Origin: a virus
IMG/VR virus record: IMGVR_UViG_3300010370_000117
Span: 1 to 34,686 of that record
Strand: one strand, 5' to 3'
DNA length: 34,686 nucleotides
A program made the position numbers and the translations under genes. Under the pieces are notes generated by a model, which was not told where the DNA came from, searched no databases, and saw only the letters and a program-made list of their open reading frames with translations. Position 1 is the first letter of the stretch. Every line of letters starts with the position of its first letter. Below, piece by piece: positions 32,149-34,686 of this stretch.

Positions 32149-33624
32149 ATGGCTAAGCAAAATCTTAATATTGGCTCGTCAGCAAATGATGGGACTGGAG
32201 ACAGTCTTAGAGATGGTGCTATTAAACTTAATGGTGTAATTAATGAGTTATACACCAACTTGGGAAATGATACCAATCTCCTAATCAATATCAACCAACC
32301 CGCAGCAGGACAAGTCTTGAGGTGGAATGGGTCAGTTTTTGCTGAGAGTCACTTAGATTCACTAAGTGCAGACCTTAATGTTAAGGGATTTAAGATTACG
32401 TCGGAGAGCAATGGCGATGTAGTCATTCAGCCAAATGGCGCTGGTGATATTAAGTTTTGGGCGGGTGGCACTGGTGGTGCATACACATACATTGATGGTG
32501 CCGATGGTAAGTTAAAATACAGTAACTTCTTTACTGCTCTGGGCGATTTGCCAGACGCTTCAACTCACCATGGAATGTTTGCTCATGTGCACAATGAGGG
32601 GCATGGATATGTCGCTCATAGTGGAGCATGGATGCAACTAATTGATGAGGGGTCATCAATTGGTGAATTATCAGATGTCAATATGACTGTTGGTGGAGGT
32701 CCTTCTAATGGTCAAGTATTAAAGTGGAATGCAGCTAACCAATATTGGTATCCAGCAAATGATGCTACTGGGGAAGGTGGTGTTGTATCAACACAAAATC
32801 TGTGGGAATCAATTTTTGCAGATAGTGGTCAAACTACAGCAAGTGCACCAACAGATACTTTAACTATTGCTGGTGGGACAAATATTTCAACATCCATTAC
32901 TGGTGATGTCCTGACAATCAATATGACTGGAGATTTGGGTGCCCCAGACCAAAATATTTTCTCAACAATTGGGTCTGATAGTGGAAGCAAAACTGCAAAT
33001 AGCACTGCAACCACTATCAATATTCTTGGTGGAGTTGGTATATCAACTGCAATTAATGGGAGTAATCTTACCATTACAAATGATGAACCAAATATTGTCC
33101 AAGAAGTATTTAAAACAGTTGCTGGAGATACTGGTAGCACTACCGCACAATTATCAACATCTACCCTCTCAATACTTGGTGGTAATGGAATTGACACAAC
33201 CGCAACAACAAATACTCTGACGGTAACCGCTCAATTCTGGACTAATCAAACTATTTCTGCAAACAAAAACATTATTTTTGATAATAATGGTATGGCAGAA
33301 ATTGTTGCTTCCCCGACATTGGGTTGGACAATTAGTGGAAGTGTGGCTGATGGGTATTCATTTAATGGTCCTGGTGTATTGACAAACCAATTTAATCCAA
33401 CACTCTATGTGTATAGAGGATTTACATATAGATTCCAGGCACCACCATCGCACCCAATAGCACTACGTCAAACTGCAGGTGGGGCGGCAGTGACAACTGG
33501 TGTAAGTGGTGCTCAAGATGGAGTGCAATATTGGACAGTGCCAATGAATCTCTCTGCTGGCACTACATATGTGTATCAGTGCACTCTACATCCAGCAATG
33601 GTCGGAAACCTCGTAGTTGTATAA
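32149..33624 (+). CDS. Tail-fibre-like virion protein with C-terminal cupredoxin-like domain
   Basis: A 491-residue protein. The N-terminus MAKQNLNIGSSANDGTGDSL, continuing RDGAIKLNGVINELYTNLG, is the anchor-type motif seen at the start of several cyanophage fibre-like proteins. Near residues 140-175, FAHVHNEGHGYVAHSGAWMQ is another recurring cyanophage structural motif. Residues 217-368 hold three repeats of about 52 residues (starting at 217, 269, 320): '[FW]xxIxxDSGxTT...TLxIxGGxGIST'. The last about 95 residues are cupredoxin-like: NPTLYVYRGFTYRFQAP, H435 in PSHPIALRQ, then VYQCTLHPAMVGNLVVV with C478, H481 and M484. That His...Cys-x2-His-x2-Met set has the amicyanin spacing and could bind type-1 copper. 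By position and modules this is a baseplate or fibre protein, not an electron carrier proper. Confidence 0.8.
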   Translation: MAKQNLNIGSSANDGTGDSLRDGAIKLNGVINELYTNLGNDTNLLININQPAAGQVLRWNGSVFAESHLDSLSADLNVKGFKITSESNGDVVIQPNGAGDIKFWAGGTGGAYTYIDGADGKLKYSNFFTALGDLPDASTHHGMFAHVHNEGHGYVAHSGAWMQLIDEGSSIGELSDVNMTVGGGPSNGQVLKWNAANQYWYPANDATGEGGVVSTQNLWESIFADSGQTTASAPTDTLTIAGGTNISTSITGDVLTINMTGDLGAPDQNIFSTIGSDSGSKTANSTATTINILGGVGISTAINGSNLTITNDEPNIVQEVFKTVAGDTGSTTAQLSTSTLSILGGNGIDTTATTNTLTVTAQFWTNQTISANKNIIFDNNGMAEIVASPTLGWTISGSVADGYSFNGPGVLTNQFNPTLYVYRGFTYRFQAPPSHPIALRQTAGGAAVTTGVSGAQDGVQYWTVPMNLSAGTTYVYQCTLHPAMVGNLVVV

Positions 33625-33627
33625 TAA

Positions 33628-34686
33628 ATGACAAGAATAGTACCTGGAAGCGGCGCAGAAATCTTCCCAGTATTCAATAGTATTGCTGGTGTTAGAGAAG
33701 TATACGTTGTCAAGAGTGGTAGTGGATATGACCCAAATAATCCACCTAGACTTCGTGTGGAGAATTGTGGCACACCCATTCGTGAAGCGGTATTACGACC
33801 TGTAATTGAGGGTATTCGTGGAGAAATTACTGCTGTAGAGATCCTAGACCCAGGTGAGGGTTACGACCCACTAAGACTGGTAATCCATGATGAGGGGGCG
33901 GCGGTTAAGGCAGACGGACAAATCTATCTAGATGAAGATGGGGGAATTGATTATATCCAAATAACTAAATTTGGAGATGAGTATTTTGATACTACTGCAG
34001 AAATTAAAGGTGGTGGTGGATCTGGTAGTGAATTAATCCCTGTGACTGGTCTTGTTACTGGTCTGGCAATTGAAGAGTTTGGAAGAAACTACACAGAGAA
34101 TGATGTCAACATCGTTATCTCTGGTGGTGGAGGTACAAATGCAACTGGTGTTGCAACCGTAAATAGATTTGGACAAGTAAGTGGTATTACACTTACAAAT
34201 GCTGGTGAATTTTTTGAAACTCCTCCTATCATCCAACTAATTGGTGGAGGTGGAAGTGGCGCTACTGCTGCAGCATATATTGACCTTGGTAGAATTACCC
34301 AAATTGAATTATTATCTGGAGGCGGTGGTTATGTAAACCCACCTCAAGTTATTTTTGCTAGGGATACTGATTTAATCAAAACTGCAAGAAACCGACAATC
34401 GTTAGATGCTGTAGTATATGATTTAACAGGTATTCTCAAAAATGTTGCAGTTGATGATGATGAAATTTTTGTAGAAACGACAAACCAATATGTTGGATCT
34501 GGTAAGATTCTTTTAGGTAAAGAAATTATTCGTTATACTGGCAAGACTGCGAATTCTTTTACTGGATGTGACAGAGGTATAAACTTCCGTTTCGACCAGA
34601 AGGTAATTCTTGACAATTTGCAGGATGACGATGCTACTGGAATTTCAAATTATCAATTCCAGGTTACCGATAGAATCAGACGAGTA
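33628..34686 (+). CDS. GxGY-repeat virion protein, 3' end cut
   Basis: ATG 33628 (three bases after the previous stop) opens a frame that stays open for 353 codons to the window end, so the C-terminus is missing. It contains about six GxGY-type units: KSGSGYDPNNPPRLRV, DPGEGYDPLRLVI, KFGDEYFDTTAEI, FGRNYTENDVNIVISG, NAGEFFETPPIIQLI and SGGGGYVNPPQVIF, with GGGGSGATA linkers. The later segment GSGKILLGKEIIRYTGKTAN, followed by SFTGCDRG, resembles modules at about residues 90 and 840 of the giant protein. The family relation to the giant protein is clear, but no T4 protein name is assignable from the visible part; a gp8-like position is possible but unproven. No strong promoter is seen; ATAATAAATG overlaps the start. 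Confidence 0.75.
   Translation, partial: MTRIVPGSGAEIFPVFNSIAGVREVYVVKSGSGYDPNNPPRLRVENCGTPIREAVLRPVIEGIRGEITAVEILDPGEGYDPLRLVIHDEGAAVKADGQIYLDEDGGIDYIQITKFGDEYFDTTAEIKGGGGSGSELIPVTGLVTGLAIEEFGRNYTENDVNIVISGGGGTNATGVATVNRFGQVSGITLTNAGEFFETPPIIQLIGGGGSGATAAAYIDLGRITQIELLSGGGGYVNPPQVIFARDTDLIKTARNRQSLDAVVYDLTGILKNVAVDDDEIFVETTNQYVGSGKILLGKEIIRYTGKTANSFTGCDRGINFRFDQKVILDNLQDDDATGISNYQFQVTDRIRRV

Overview
The window looks like part of a T4-like (myovirus) phage of marine cyanobacteria (Synechococcus/Prochlorococcus type). Every supported gene is on the + strand, genes are packed with 0-60 base gaps or ATGA/TAATG overlaps, and the core is a recognisable T4-type baseplate module (gp25, gp6, a PAAR spike-tip protein). 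The accessory structural genes carry modules typical of cyanomyovirus tails: YHYH, 'GxGYT' beta repeats, LamG-like, Ig-like and cupredoxin-like domains. Assignments rest on reading the translated sequence and on family knowledge; no database search was run.

Layout. (1) 1-2218: two runs of translationally coupled micro-genes around a 2-oxoglutarate/Fe(II) oxygenase-like gene. The second run sits behind a perfect-consensus sigma70 promoter (TTGACA-18-TATAAT, 1469-1498). This part is visibly C-rich and G-poor on the + strand compared with the rest. (2) 2219-2564: a gene-poor gap with two perfect hairpins. (3) 2565-3014: a small AbrB/MazE-like protein and a small coiled-coil-like protein, ending in a 13-bp inverted repeat with a nested hairpin. 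(4) 3039-7210: a 1212-residue cysteine-rich structural protein and the PAAR spike tip. (5) 7250-7823: three small conserved-looking proteins. (6) 7824-10323: gp25 and gp6 baseplate wedge proteins. (7) 10341-30506: one uninterrupted 20.2-kb gene for a 6721-residue multidomain virion protein. (8) 30521-34686: a YHYH+Ig protein, a repeat protein ending in a cupredoxin-like domain with complete type-1 copper ligands, and a GxGYT-repeat protein cut by the window edge.

How it fits together. The structural genes would act at the tail tip and baseplate: PAAR caps the spike, gp25 and gp6 form the wedge ring, and the giant protein and its three neighbours would decorate the baseplate or form fibre-like adhesins. 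CTAAATA, resembling the T4-type late promoter TATAAATA, lies 12-55 bases ahead of five gene starts, which suggests late transcription of the structural block. The most unusual content is the giant protein. It splits a conserved baseplate-type N-terminal domain with about 590 inserted residues, carries GxGYT arrays at four places, a probable beta-propeller, tandem chitin-binding-like modules, an EF-hand loop, and seven helical repeats with an invariant Cys interrupted twice by lectin-like domains. A second signal is strong depletion of the palindrome GTAC over the whole window.
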